This document shows, piece after piece, positions 43,545-56,262 of a stretch of 64,000 nt of DNA. This DNA is from Adiantum capillus-veneris. Lineage: Eukaryota > Streptophyta > Polypodiopsida > Polypodiales > Pteridaceae. The notes beneath the pieces are model-generated. The model had not been told where the DNA came from. It searched no databases and saw nothing but the letters and a program-made list of their open reading frames with translations. Position numbers and translations under genes: made by a program. The stretch spans positions 27,729,896 through 27,793,895 of the forward strand of contig CM043960.1 in the NCBI GenBank assembly GCA_014529385.2, in the 5' to 3' direction. Numbering within the stretch: position 1 is the stretch's first letter; every line of letters begins with the position of its first letter.

Positions 43545-44250
43545 ATGGCTCTAATGAATGAAATTGTGGGCTCTGTCAAAGACCCAACCTCCATAAAAAA
43601 TACCATGGCTAATTCAAAGTGGAAAGAAGAAATATATTATATTACAATAGCATCACAAAGAATGACACTGAAAGTAGTGGATTGGCCACCAAAGAAGAAG
43701 GCCATCGGCACCGAATGGGTTTACAAAATCAAACACAAGGCTGGTGGCTCAATGAAAAGTACAAAGCAAGGTTAGTAGCATAATTTTTTTCACAAGTTGA
43801 AGGGTTTGATGAGAGTGAAATATTTGCTCCCACATCTTGAATGACCACTATTTGCCTTGTACTTTCTCTTGCGCGGCTATCCATTTTAGAATGGACATCT
43901 CAAGGAGGAGGCTTATATAGAGTAGCCATCAGGGTTTGAGTCACCTCATTCTACTTGGAAGGTTTACATGCTGAGAAAGGCTTTATATGGCCTAAATAAA
44001 TCACCAAGATCATGATATGTCAAAATAAATAGGTTTCTCAATCAGCTTGGCTTTAATAGAAGTGCTTTTGAAGCAAATTTGTATGTGCTAAGAGAGAGTG
44101 GAAAGCAAGTCATTATTATCTTACATGTAGATGACCTATTATCATAGGTGATCATGAAGAGCTCATTTAGAAGATTGAAAGTCTTTGAGCTCCAAGTTTT
44201 AAATAACAAACTTGGGTCTATTACACTATTGTTTGGGGATTGAGTTTTGA
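43545..44250 (+). pseudogene. Copia reverse transcriptase remnant
   Basis: The start is recognisable from PPKKKAIGTEWVYKIKHK (43690-43740), the copia phrase before RT. Later fragments (ARLSILEWTS, LEGLHAEKGF) follow in changing frames to about 44200. No intact YVDD motif is left. Confidence 0.65.
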
Positions 44251-44415
44251 AAATCCACAAAGAGCATCTTCATCTCTTTGCAAAAGTATGCAATGGAGAT
44301 TCTACGAGCATTTGGGATGATGGATTGTAAACCTACAAGCACTATGGAGGTAAATGTGAAACTTTCCATGTAAGATTCTTCTCCCTTAGTTGACATTAAG
44401 AAGTACACAAAGGTT

Positions 44416-44907
44416 GTGAGAAGTTTAATTTTCTTGTGTAATACTAGACCATGTTTTGTAGCTAGTGTTTTGAGCAAGTTTTTCAACCAACCAATGGAAT
44501 CTCATCTGAAGGTGGGAATACATGTTCTAACGTACATTGAAGGTACTTTGGGCCATGGAACTCGCATAAATACTCTAAGTGGGTATTATGACTTTGATTG
44601 GGTAAGAGATTGTGATTCTAGAAAGTCAGTTTTTGGATTTTGTTTCGCACTTTGTTTTGGAGTGTTTTCTTGGATTAGCAAGAAGAAACCAATCATTTCT
44701 CTTTCTTCAATGAAAGCAGAGTATCAAGATTTTTTTTTGGTAGCTTGTGAAGCAATTTGGCACATGAGAGTTCTCATGGGCTTAGGCATTCCTATGGATT
44801 CAGCAACAACACTTCAATGTGACAACCAGAGTTGCATGATGATTGCCAAGAACCGTATCTTCCATGCATGCACAAAGAATATTGAGGTTCACTATCAATA
44901 TGTTTGA
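44416..44907 (+). pseudogene. Copia RNase H remnant
   Basis: One open frame with SWISKKKPIISLSSMKAEYQ, ATTLQCDNQSCMMIAKN and HACTKNIEVHYQYV, the standard copia RNase H end. The DSDWA position reads YDFDWVRDCDSRKS. It is the best-kept part of the element. Downstream, ADIFTKAF-type sequence is repeated twice (44990-45035). Confidence 0.75.
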
Positions 44908-45130
44908 GAGATTTTTGAGGATGAGATTGTAGGGCTAGAGTATTGTCCTACTGAAGAAAATTGTGCAAATTTCTTCATTAAACTTTGTAGTGCAGATATC
45001 TTCACTAAAGCTTTTAGTGTAGATATCTTCATTGGAGTTCTTAGGAAATACCATTTACTTTGACACCTTTTACAACTCAAAGTTGGTGCAAGGCCAACAA
45101 AAATCATCTTCATGTGCTCATTTGGGGGCG

Positions 45131-45131
45131 T

Positions 45132-45170
<39 letters not shown>
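45131..45170. repeat. (GT)n microsatellite
   Basis: About 19 GT units at the border between the copia and the gypsy E sequences. Confidence 0.95.
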
Positions 45171-45173
<3 letters not shown>

Positions 45174-45179
45174 AGTATA

Positions 45180-45770
45180 CTTAGAGGGAGGCAATAGGAA
45201 ATGGTATTACCATCATCTATCTTGCCGACTTAGATCTTATAGCAAGCCTTACAATGCTTTGAAGCTAGATTATTTAAACAAAAGGGGAGATGAGGATATT
45301 TTATGTGAGCTTGATAAAATCAAGCAAGGGAACCTGTATGCCAGAAGTTATGTCGAGAAAATCAAATAATTAACCACATAGCTACAAGTACCCCCTTCTA
45401 AGAAAAGAATAAGAGCTTGGTTCTTGAATAGGTTTAGAAGCAAGAAACTGAGAGAGCAAGAAGTAACATCCCCAACAAAGAAATTCAACGATCTAGTGCA
45501 AACCGCTTTGAAATTGGAGCAGCAAGTAAAGAAAGAAAAGGGGCATAAGAAAAGGTAATCGAATGAGACTGAGTCTTCTATTGAAGAGGATTCCAATTCA
45601 GACCTCATTTGAAAGTAAATCAGACGATAAGGGAAAGGGAAAGAAGAAAGGTTCATGGACCAAAAGACTAGAGGAAATGTCCAAACAAGTTGTTGAAATT
45701 GCAAAGACAAGACCTTTAGTCAAGAAGACAAAAAATTGGTGCTTGTAGTGTAGATCTAAGGATCATTTGA
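45180..45770 (+). pseudogene. Element E Gag fragment
   Basis: Segments ALKLDYLNKRGDEDILCELD, RIRAWFLNRFRSKKLREQEV and NDLVQTALKLEQQVKKEKGH look like the end of a Gag capsid. NWCLxCRSKDHLI at about 45735-45775 is a broken zinc knuckle. Stops at 45367, 45557 and others. Confidence 0.6.
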
Positions 45771-45775
45771 TTATA

Positions 45776-46230
45776 GTACTATCGAAATGCATTTGTTGGT
45801 CATTGAGAGTCATCCTAGTTTTGGGTCCTAGTCTACTAGATGCATGGTTTTCCAATAAGGTTTTGACCCTTAATTCCAAAATTCCCCTATCACTTTGTAT
45901 TTGTATTAGAATTTCTTTGATCTACAGACATATATCTTTGATACATTGGTAAGTTTGTTTGGTGCCTAATAACGTTGGAAGGGGTGGGGGGGTGGGGGGG
46001 CGGGGGGGGGGGGGGTACACACTCGGAACACAAACAATTTGCCTCTCTACAGCTCAAGGTGAACACAACACCCCAATCCACTAGGATTCACTTTCAAAAT
46101 CCTCTTCACTACTAGCAAACCACTGCCTGCACACCTCTTGACTCAACCACATTGTATCAGGTCACGATCCACCACACTCGTACCGTATGACACATTTCAT
46201 AGCTTTTGGTAGAAAATTTTTTTGAGCCAA
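45776..46230. other. Spacer with G-rich tract
   Basis: No frame recognised. 45979-46013 is a run of G with few interruptions. ACAACACCCCAATCCACT near 46063 is shared with 5037, pointing to a common repeat. Confidence 0.45.
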
Positions 46231-46279
46231 TCAATGCAGCCTTGGAAGCTTTCTAAGAGAAACTTAAAGTAGGAAAAAA

Positions 46280-47964
46280 TATGAAAAACAAATGGAGAAA
46301 CTATCCTTCTCTAGATATGGAAGCAGCTAAGCTTGAATCTTATCAAAATTTGGTAAGAATTACTCAAGAAATGCTGGAAAACAAAAACCCAAGCTTGAGA
46401 GTATAGCAAAACCTGAGGAGCTTGTGATTGAAAATAGTAAAGAGAAATCCGAAGTGGTGGTAGAACCCCACCTTGAAACTAAAGAGCCAGAACTCATAGT
46501 ACCTGACAGTGAAGATGTGTTAGATGGAATTCCATTCGTGGAAGAAGACTCGCTAGGACATTTATGGGAAAACTTGTGAGAGATTAATGATGGGAGCATA
46601 ACCTTGAAGTCAGCTCCTATAGAGGAAATCTGGTTAGATAATCTACCTCCTAATATGGACAATGATATGCAATTCTTGTATGGGGATTGCGGCTTTGAAG
46701 CATCAGGTATGTCTAAACCAATGACTCTAAAAACACTACCCTCTTACATAGGAGACAACGAAGATGAATCCATAGTGTGTAAAACAACTCAGATAAAAAG
46801 AGCGGAACAAGCCCTAGAGGTAGACAACATCCATTCAATCATGTCTACACCCATTCAATGCACTCTTACTTTAGGAGAATTGTTAAAAATAACACCATTT
46901 TTATGGAATGATTTACAGAAAACTCTAGAGAAGGTGGGGATAACAAGGATAATTGCAAAAAAAATGGGGAAATTGAAACACGAATTGGATAACAAAGAGA
47001 TTAGATCCGTCCCAATGAACAAAGGCAGAGAATACTTTGAAGGGGAAGAAACACAATCCTTTCGGTGAGATATAATGATGTAGAAACCATGGAAATACTA
47101 GATAATGGGGAAGTCATGGCCATAGCCATAGCCACAAAAGCAGTATTGGAATCATGGAGAAAATTAGCCATTAGACAAACTCGAATGAAATTACAATTGG
47201 CTGATGGACACATCGAAAGACCCTTAGCTGTGCTTGAAAAAGTGATAATTAGTTCCTGTAGAATTGATCATCAACATACTTTTGCAATAGTGGAATTTGG
47301 AAAGAAACTTAACTATGAAATCATCTTGGGAAGACCGTTCATGCGACAGGTACAACTCATCCAGGATTGGGGAAAAAATTACTTGTACCTAAAGCAAGTG
47401 GGATTAATCACAAAGGTCAATCTAAAAGATCACACTTATAGAGATGTCATGAAAACGCCTATACAAGAATTTGACTCAATTTCTTCAGCTAAATCAAAGC
47501 TTCCATCTTGGTTAAACAAAGACACACCTATTTGGATGCATGGAGCCTCAAAAAATGGGAGCTTAAAACTAGAAGAATGTATCTTAGAAAGGGATTGCAC
47601 AGTTGAAGCCTATATACCTGAACCCTTTCCAGAGCATTTGTTTGAGCCATTTGACTGGACTCAAATTTTGGCAACAATGGATATGCGTGTTTATACATCT
47701 ATGCCTACTCAATTTTGCAATGAGGATGACATAATTCCCATACAAATGATCTCAATCATTCACTTTGAAGATGAAGTTCAGGAACCCAAGGACTTACTGA
47801 AAGCTCAACAAGTCTTTTCAGACCTCTATTATGATGCCACAGACGAGTTTGAAGAACATTCAGCTACATCTAATGATTGGGTTAGAAAAGGAACATGTGA
47901 GAGCCAAATTGCTCATATAAGGAGGAGAGGAATATTTTTTAGACTTTCAAAACCAAAAACCTAG
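46280..47964 (+). pseudogene. Element E protease region
   Basis: Three plus-strand segments: a linker (SYQNLVRITQEMLENKNPSL), 46604-47068 with STPIQCTLTLGELLKI and RSVPMNKGREYFEGEE, and 47065-47964 with the protease (METMEILDNGEV, then KLQLADGHIERPLAVLEKVI and YEIILGRPFMRQVQLIQDWG). The active site reads D-N-G in place of D-S/T-G. A frameshift lies at 47065. The C-terminal part (WLNKDTPIWMHGASKNGSLK and beyond) corresponds to the B segment with WLGNPKELWMCVPKSDSK. Dead copy. Confidence 0.75.
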
Positions 47965-48399
47965 GAAGCAGAAATGGTATAGAAGAAAAAGAGACACCAA
48001 AAACTTGAAATCTAGACCTGTGATCAGTTTCTAGAAGAGACAGTTTTTGATGCAGACAGATGCACATGATTGTGTCAAAGACAAAATCACAAGTAGATAT
48101 CTTTCAAAAAACAAACAAGGAACATCAAAACATCAAGGAAAATGAGAAAGGAAACTCAATCGAAACCTAGAAACCAAGATGATGATTCATCCATGACCCG
48201 AGTTGAACGAAAGAAGAAATATTAAGAGTTAAAGAAATTTGTAAAGAAGATGTATACCACTAAAATGGAAACAACAAAAGAAGAAAGTAAAGATGTAATG
48301 ATTTTTCGATTCCATCCCATTACAAGAAATATACTCTCCAAGACTGAAAGATCATAGTCAAACAATCTGTAAGGGAACTAAGAAAACGGGGTGAGTCTA

Positions 48400-48640
48400 T
48401 GAAGGACCTGAAAATGCAAAGAAGATAGAACGAGCCAAACCTGGAGAAGAGCCTAGACCCACTTACATTGCAAACTATTTGACTGGAGAAGAAGAAGATC
48501 TTTGGCTAAGTTTACTGAAAGAGTACCAAGATATCTTTGCTTGGTCTTATAAAGATCTCAAGGGTGTTGATCCAAAAAATTTGTCAACATACCATACCTA
48601 TGAGAGATGATGCTAAACCAAGTAGACAACGTGCATATAC
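48400..48640 (+). pseudogene. Element E pre-RT segment, RT deleted
   Basis: YIANYLTGEEEDLWLSLLKE and YQDIFAWSYKDLKGVDPK are the phrases just before gypsy RT. Within 60 bases the sequence changes to material upstream of the integrase, so RT and RNase H are missing. Confidence 0.7.
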
Positions 48641-48779
48641 TTATAATGAAACATTTGCCATATAAGTATATGGACGTTATATAAGTATAAGTATAAGTAT
48701 AATGAAACATTTGTATTTCAAATACCACTTTCTATTACAACTAGATTAATTGGGCAATCAGCTATGTATCAACTACTCA

Positions 48780-50243
48780 TTGGAAGGTTATACTAAACAA
48801 ATTGGGATGGAATATTGCTTTTGTGCATTAATCCCGAGGAGAAAAACCAATACCTAAGTCAAGCGCACATTACCATAGTAGTACTTCACTTTGCGGAAGA
48901 CCAAACTATGCAACGGATCTTGAGACTTGGAGTATTTTGGCCAAGCATGAGAAGTGATATTCACTCATTAGTAAAAAATTGTCTTCAATGCTAGAAACAA
49001 GCACCCATAGGTCATGTGACATTATTTCAAGTTTCATTTGTTCGTAAATGGAGTAACTATCTAGTTACTTACTTATCAAGCAGAACATTTCCCCAGGATA
49101 TGAGTAAACACTGCCAAAGAGTAATTAAAACAGAAGCAAGAGACTATGCTCTTATTGGAAACCAATTGTATCAAAGAGGAAAGGATCAACATTTGTGTCT
49201 TTGTGCAAATGGAGACAAATATATACCCATTCTAGAACAAGCACATGCTGGATTAGCTGGAGGTCACTTTTCAAGTGAAATCACATCTAGAGCATATTTA
49301 ATGGTAGGCATATGGTGGCCTACACTTTTTGTAGATGCCAAAGAATATAAAGGTGTGATGCAAGCCAACGAGCAAAAATTCCAACCAGTGTAGATAGCAT
49401 GCCTTTAAGACCAATGATGGGGGCTAGAGCCTTTGCAAAATGGAACATAGATTTTCTTGGCCAATACACCCACCTTCTTATAGAACTCAATCTCAATACA
49501 TCATTGTAGCTACAGAATATTTGACCAAGTGGGTGGAAGCTAAGGCAACCAAAAAGAATGATGCTAGAACCACAGCCCCATTCTTGTATAAGAGTGTATT
49601 CACAAGATATGGACTTCCAATATAAATTTTTAGTGATAGTGGAACTCATTTCCTCAATGAGGTAATTGAGTATCTGCTGAATGAATTTATGGTCAACCAT
49701 AACAATTCTGCTCCCTATCATCCACAAGAAAACGGGCAAGCTAAGCACACGAATAAAATTCTTAGCTGGGTATTGACTAAGGTAGTTAGTTTAGCACAAA
49801 CTGATTGGGAAATGAATCTACATGCCACTCTATGGGCTTATAAATTTTCATTCAAGAAAACTTTAAATGCTACACCCTTCAACCTTGTTTATGGTCTTGA
49901 TACCATATTGCCAATAGAATTTCTATTACCGACACTAAGGGTAGCTAAGGATCTAGAGTGGACCATACATGAACCGTTAGAGAGGCTTGAAGATTTATAA
50001 AAGTTGGATGAGCAAAGGCTAACAGCTGTGGCTCATATCTATGCACAAAAACAGAAACAAAAACAATTATTTGATTCACATCTAGTCACAAAAATCTTCA
50101 AAAAAGGGGACCTAGTTTTAGTGTATTCCCTTAAGCAACACATTCCCAAGTTCAAGAAAAGGAAAACTGAACGTTTATCATTGAAATCCCCAAGTGGAGT
50201 AGTTAAGTTGTCCACTCTAGATGGTAGACCAATGACCAACTAG
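48780..50243 (+). pseudogene. Element E integrase with two zinc-finger-like segments
   Basis: Two HHCC-type segments occur in series: LGVFWPSMRSDIHSLVKNCL (48920-48985) and QAHAGLAGGHFSSEIT with VGIWWPTLFVDAKEYKG (49225-49360, C-x-x-C lost). The core follows: WNIDFLGQ (about 49440), YIIVATEYLTKWVEAKA, a stop, then FSDSGTHF and PYHPQENGQAKHTNK with the catalytic Glu. The C-terminus (FKKGDLVLVYSLKQ, VVKLSTLDGRPMTN) ends at 50243. Stops and frameshifts inactivate it. Confidence 0.75.
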
Positions 50244-50339
50244 ATTTGTGGATGCCGCTTAAAGAAGTACCACTTGCCACTGATTTTCTAGAAAAGATGC
50301 ATGCAGCAAAGCAAAGAAAGATGAAACGACAACAGGTTA

Positions 50340-50927
50340 TTGATGAAGTCCAAGAGGAAGCTTGACTTTGAGTACTCAAGAGGAAAGCTTCTTTCAACAA
50401 TCAACAAACTCCTATTCCCATCAACTCTTTGGAACCAGATCAAAGACTATGGGAATTGCGGAAGGATGCAATGTCAACAGATGATGAATGGTTGGATGGA
50501 ATGGACCTTCGCATCAAAGTTACAATTGAACAATCATAGCACAAATGCACTGGTAGATACCAGAGCTTGAATGAATGCAGCCCGTTATTCCACGTACAAG
50601 AAAGAAACAAATTTCTCTTTAGCATCGAGAATATCTGCTATCAAAGGATGCAACAAAACTCCAACACCGGCATTGAGAGTAGTCAACTTAAATGTGATGG
50701 TACATGGGTGTTCATGCCCTCATCAATTTGTATGCATACCAGACAAACACATGAATGAAAGAATGATTCTTGGAATCTCATGGATGCGGACGTACAAGGT
50801 AGTACCAAATTGGGACACCAATAAACTCAAGTTATCACCTAAAGGAGGACAACTCATCGTTCCAATTTCACTGAGCAAAGATGAATGGAAAAGAGGCTAC
50901 CCACAAAAGACACAATGGAGTAAGTAA
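50340..50927 (+). pseudogene. Second retropepsin-like segment, downstream of integrase
   Basis: EPDQRLWELRKDAMSTDDEW precedes NALVDTRA, a protease active-site motif with Gly replaced by Arg (about 50545-50568). A frameshift follows, then VVNLNVMVHGCSCPHQFVCI and RMILGISWMRTYKVVPNWDT, typical of the second half of a retropepsin. Its position after the integrase and before the PPT is unusual; either a nested element or an extra domain. Confidence 0.6.
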
Positions 50928-50939
50928 TCTTCTTCATAA

Positions 50940-51577
50940 TCTAGACAAGCAAATGCTACAAGTAGCATGCAAGGATTTAGACAAATATGGGTACCAAAAG
51001 CACAACTCAAGGACAAACCGTCTCAAATTTGGGTGCCTAAAAGTTTATCTACCATACCAAAGAAAGTTTCAAATCTAACAAATCAGAGAAAAACATTGTC
51101 AAAAGAAAAACTAGCACTAGATGGGTTTGGAGGAAAAAGGAGCATTTATCTTCTCCACAAACTGTAAAGCCGATGAAACCTTGGAGAGTTAAGTCTCAAA
51201 ACACTCAACCATAGCAGTTCATCAACAAAAAACCAAGCTACCGGTGGAGAGTTAAAGCTCAGCAACCGTCATCATTGATACCTACAGCTCATGAAATCAA
51301 TGTGCCAAAGCACCCAGCTGGTACAATAAAGCAAAGAGCACACAGACTACAAGATTTGCTCTTTGGGAAACATGAACAGGAAACCTCGACCATAGAAACC
51401 CTTGAGTTACTTACTCAAGACCCAACTCTTGCACAACATATTAGTTTGAATTGCTCTGATCTTCAAAGCATGGTAGAGCCAACCACGGCTATGCATAAAT
51501 ATGATTGTTCAACCCATGCACACAGTCGTCCCGGAGTTCTCCATCTAGGAGGGGTGGAAAGGAACTTCACTAATTAA
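50940..51577 (+). pseudogene. Repeat-bearing tail region before the PPT, unknown
   Basis: Contains the twice-repeated phrase QIWVPKxxL near 50983-51045, Lys- and Ser-rich sequence, and an open frame at 51275-51577. No known domain. It lies between the second protease-like segment and the PPT. Confidence 0.4.
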
Positions 51578-51591
51578 GAGCAATGCTTGAA

Positions 51592-51610
51592 GAGGGAGGA
51601 AAAAGTTGGA
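51592..51610 (+). promoter_or_regulatory. Putative polypurine tract of element E
   Basis: GAGGGAGGAAAAAGTTGGA is directly followed by TGTTAATGTG, which looks like an LTR start. Confidence 0.55.
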
Positions 51611-53085
51611 TGTTAATGTGTGACTTTTGCAACATTATCTAATAATTCCCTTAAAAAATAATCAACATGGGAATTTCAACTGATAACATCTGCCTGTTGA
51701 GTGTAAATAGTGTATATACTATCAAAAATAGCCTTTTCTACTTATTTTCATCAGTTTTTCTTGATATTGGAGCCTAAAAATGGGAAGATCTACCAAAAAG
51801 TACTATAGCAATTTTTCTCAATGGATTTTCTTAATTGTTGATTTTGTAATTTTCTTTTTTAGTGCATTTTATTATTTTCTTTGATTTTTGCAATAAACAT
51901 GTCAAAATTTAATAATAAATAGCAAATGAGCTCTAATGGAGAAAATAAATATACGCTGATGATCAAAAGAACAAGGCAAACAAGCACAAAAATTTTCAAT
52001 CAAAACGATAGATAAAAGCGGGAAGCCTAAATTAGGCAGCCAAGGCCTGCGTTTGCAAATTCTTGCAGAATGAGCAACGAAATTCGATCGAAGAAATTTT
52101 TGAGTCTAACGTAGATTTCATGGATTAGTAGGACTAACAGGGGAATGTGGGAAAAAATAGTTTGGGAAGTCCGAGTATAGATATCCAAGGTCGCCCAAAA
52201 TCACCTCATTTCTACTAGTCATTTTTGGAGGAGAGAGCTTTCTACCTTCTTCGTGCGTGATTTTCGGAGCTCACATTCGTCCATTTTCAGTATGTTCTAT
52301 ACGGTCGGGTAGCAACTCTAGGCTCAGGAAATAATTCCAACTATGCACGAACTCTTACGACACAAAATTGAACATAGCTGCTTGTCAACTGAACCAAATT
52401 GGACAAGATTTGAACTGTAGCATGCCCCTATATAGTAGAACACTTCCATATCATTAGATGACCATTTGGTAGGGGTCAAGGGGGTCCCAAGTAAATAATT
52501 TAGGTTTTTGCCATGTGCCAGTATTGGATTTTGACTCCAAGGGCAGCTTATAGACAAAGTCTATACACAATGTACCTAGATGTTTCAAGGAAACAATCAA
52601 GGCAAGCTCTCAAATAGTAGGAAACAGCTCAAAGGCTGCAAAGTGTCAAATTTGACATTGAGGCGGTCCGGGGCGGGCAATAAGAAGAGTGGCCTCTAAA
52701 CACCCTTCGAGGATCTCGTGCTGCTCAATTGGGGCTGGGGCAAGCACAATCAGAGACAACAACAACCCACAGAATGAAACCAAACAAGAAAAGGGGCACC
52801 ACCTAGTTGTAGATGCAAACTAGGACGCACGTGATATCTCCTTGTACTCAAACGCACAAAGAGAGGGGAATGCAAGATAGCCACACACACCAAACACAAA
52901 CATTCACCACGCCAGAGAGAGGTAAAGCGTACAAATCAACTTGAGGAACTCAGTCTTAGCCTTAAAGACTAGATGCACACAAAGCTTGATGAGAAATAGA
53001 GAGACAACACAAAACTTGACCTTGTTGCCAATACACAAATTGTCTTAGGGTCACGGGAGCCCTCTCACCGAGCATCCTCTTACAA
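51611..53085 (+). other. Putative 3' LTR of element E and following sequence
   Basis: Starts TGTTAATGTG after the PPT and is AT-rich without frames. There is no second copy in the window, so the right end is not defined. Confidence 0.4.
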
Positions 53086-56000
53086 TTGAAAGTTTTGGCA
53101 AACAATTCAACAAGCCCTCAAACCACCAAGCATGAAATGGCACAACAAACTTCAAGGACAATATACCTTCAACCACCTGATGAGCCAACTTATCAAATCA
53201 ATTTGGAGAGAAGAGTCGTAGTTGCAGCATACAATTGCACCCAAAACTATGAATCTTATTTAGGGACAAGAGTAGGCTACAAGTGTGATTGCAAAGTATA
53301 GTATCACTCCACTCCTCTAGATGGCATAACTAACTTCAAGCTTCTCCATGCACCTATGTGTAGTGATGGAATAGAGCACTCACAATGCACACACTCTACA
53401 CAACTAGGCTTGAAGAGTGGTGTGTTATGTGTTGAGAATGGTGTGGTGTAGTGTAATCATATGATATTTTACAAGGGAGAGAAGGGCTCTATTTATAGGT
53501 TTTAGAAGCCCCGATTAGGATTAGGCCTAATCAAGTTTATTTGAAGGAATAAAAGATTATGCATATTTTTATTTTTTTTATGAGGGTGGGTCTCTCTTGT
53601 CCTTTGAGTCACATGGATGTGGGCTCAAGGGAAGAGAATTATTGAGGATGAAAGGAGAGAGGATTGAGTGAATAATTGGGGAGTGCCTACTCTAGTAGAG
53701 GGTGCATTTTACAATAAGGTTAGTGGTTAGTAGTTAGTAATTATCACTAACAAATATTTACAAAATCATTCACCAAATGGTGAGATATATGGTGAGAAAA
53801 GTTAGAGAAGGGATGAGCTTGTAAAGAGAGGTTGAAGCTTTGGAGAAGTTGACATTCACCTCTTTACAGCACCGGAAGAAGAAGCGGTCAGCATGGTGAA
53901 GTAGCGCGTGTCGATGAAGCTATGTTATCTTCCAACCTTGGAAAATTCATGATAAAGCCTTCATTTGCAGAGGTTAACCTTGGATTTTTGCTGATTTTTT
54001 GAAGTTCTTTACAAAGCTGAAGAGAGTATGGTAATATGGACATATATGTAGAGAGAAACAAGGACACCTAGGGTGTAGAAATGGAGGATGAAGGCTATGG
54101 AGGTGTGAGAGATGTGGCAATGGTGAAGAGGGTGAATTAGGACATGGGAGTTGCAGGTTTGGGAGTGGGAAGGAGAGGGAGGAGTGTGTGTGAAAGAGGA
54201 AAATGATAAAGTGGAAGAGGGAGTGTGGCTGCATAGGATGGGCAAACTGGGGTCCACCAATAAAATCATAGCTCACAGCTCGTAGCTCAAAAAAATATGA
54301 AAAAATTTGAGGTGAAAGTTCAGCTCACGAGATACAACTTTTGTTTGTATCACCTTTTCAAATTCAAGGAGCATGTGATCTTTAAAAATTCAGCAAAATT
54401 GACTATTTTTTCCACTGCACAAGGTCCTTGTGAGGTCTTTCTTTGGATGATTCTTTTGAATACCTCCAAGAGTGAGCTCCCCATGGTGCATGCATGCATT
54501 CCACATACCCTTGACCTTATTTGGTAGGTCTATAATTGAAGATATTGTTGAGATCATGATATAAATGAATAGTACAACTAAGAAAATCAAATATTGAGGG
54601 GTCTAAAAAATATGCACATGTCAAATATAAATAATATAGATGGAAAAAATATAAAGGGGTCAAAATAAATCTCTCTCATTATAAGTCTACCATAAAAAGA
54701 TGAATATTTTTGGTGTTCTGTTTTATGAGAGTAAAAGAGAATAGATCTAGGAAGGAAAAATCACAATAGTGAAAAAATATACACATAAATAAAACTGGTT
54801 TTTTTGGATTTTTGTTGGGATGGAGTTACACCAAAAATAAGAGAAGCTTGCATGAAATTATTTTTATATGGAATAAAGAGTATGCAAAATGGTAAGAAAA
54901 AATATGGTAATGGTGAGTCAATGTACATAGCATAAATAACACACCATAGGTAGAAATATTTAAATAAATACCAAAATAATTATGAAAAATCCTTTTATTT
55001 AGGCCCTATATACAATGAAATATTTACACACAAATGGGCCATAATATACTTATAATTTTTATTTTTAAATTTTTTTTGGCTCAACTAGCCCAGTGACTAG
55101 CTAATTAAGGGTTTTTAAGAAAATATAGGGAAAGTCCCCTAACTCACACACGCCTATGTACAGTGAAATGGTAGGGATAACCAAAATGTTTGAGTGATTT
55201 GATAGGGTGAGGTAGCTTACTATGGCAATTATGGAAAGCCGAAAAACGGCTATCAACATATGAAGTCAAATTGACTCCGAATGGGCCCAAACTGGATGAG
55301 CAGAATCAGGAATATGTAGCGGACAAGTCCATAGCTTCAAAAGTTACTAACCAACTCTACATGCTAAGTAGTCACAAAAATCGGTGATTTCAGAATTGAC
55401 AAGAGCACGAAATGATGCCGACATGACCAAACTTTACCAAATTCATTTTAGGACTTATTTTAGATGTATTAAAGATGTTTAGGTCATCAATTTGTCCTTT
55501 CATGCAAAAATAAAAGTGATTGCTGTAAATAATCACGATTATTTACTTTTGTGAAATTTTGGCTTGAAATTCACCTTTTCACTTCACTTGTCACTTGTAC
55601 ACATCTATTACATGCCACATGTCAAGTATGAGCCAAAATGATCAAGAAAAGTCGTGATTTTGTCAAAATATGCACTAAAGGCTTTTCGGTCCAATTTTTG
55701 GGTTAACTGCTGTCACATTTTTTGATCCAAATCACTCCATATCTCACACACAGACTCTACATCATGCCTAGAACCATTTTGCAACAAAAAATGTACAAGC
55801 TGGTGAAAATGTTCTAAATGATGTTTTCTATTTAATATAAAGGGTGTGACCTAATTCTTAGCGGTTTGAGAGATATAACCAAAACAAGGTTTAACAAACA
55901 TGGATCAACCTCATACACAGTTGGAAAATTCATACATGCCCTCATATACAAAAAACAACCATTGAGAGTGTAGGTACTCTGAAAACGAATTAGAGAGAGA

Positions 56001-56262
56001 AAGAGATGATGGATATGGAGTTTAGAGCTTCTTACCGTGATTTACAATTGATTACAGACTATCAAGAGGCTTCTTTCTTTACCACAAGAGAGCACTAATG
56101 AGAGTTATGCAGAGGTTTTCACCACTAAGGTGTTGGATAATGTGCATGCCGTGAGAAGAGAAAAGAAGATAGTAAGAAAGTAGAGAGAGAAGGTCCTTCT
56201 TCTTCTTCCTCCTATGAACGAGAGAGAAGATCTTATGGAGATGGTGATGGAGAGCTTTCACA
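53086..56262. other. Repeat-like stretch without recognisable gene
   Basis: Short frames only. TATTTATAGG at about 53489 may be a promoter of an unidentified LTR. 54660-55120 is A/T-rich. Two phrases (TGACCTAATTC near 55850 and TGACCTGATTC near 58668) suggest that decayed copies of one repeat lie here and at 58.6 kb. Confidence 0.45.

Larger units (their letters stand above)
40500..45113 (+). mobile_element. Degenerate Ty1/copia retrotransposon
   Basis: In order on the plus strand: LTR-like end before 40899, PBS at 40901, gag with CCHC-like knuckle (about 41676), pre-integrase and integrase (42300-42870), RT remnants (43600-44200), RNase H (44416-44907). The order integrase before RT is diagnostic of copia. 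Every domain has stops or frameshifts. The left LTR start is uncertain. No right LTR is visible; the element ends near the GT repeat at 45131, after which gypsy gag sequence begins. Confidence 0.8.
45180..51610 (+). mobile_element. Element E: degenerate Ty3/gypsy retrotransposon
   Basis: Plus-strand gypsy order: gag fragment, protease, pre-RT, integrase, a second protease-like segment, polypurine tract. RT and RNase H are deleted near 48640-48700. The protease region is close to that of element B (shared LQLADGH, EIILGRPFMRQ), so B may have depended on an E-like autonomous relative. No left LTR or PBS was recognised. Confidence 0.7.
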
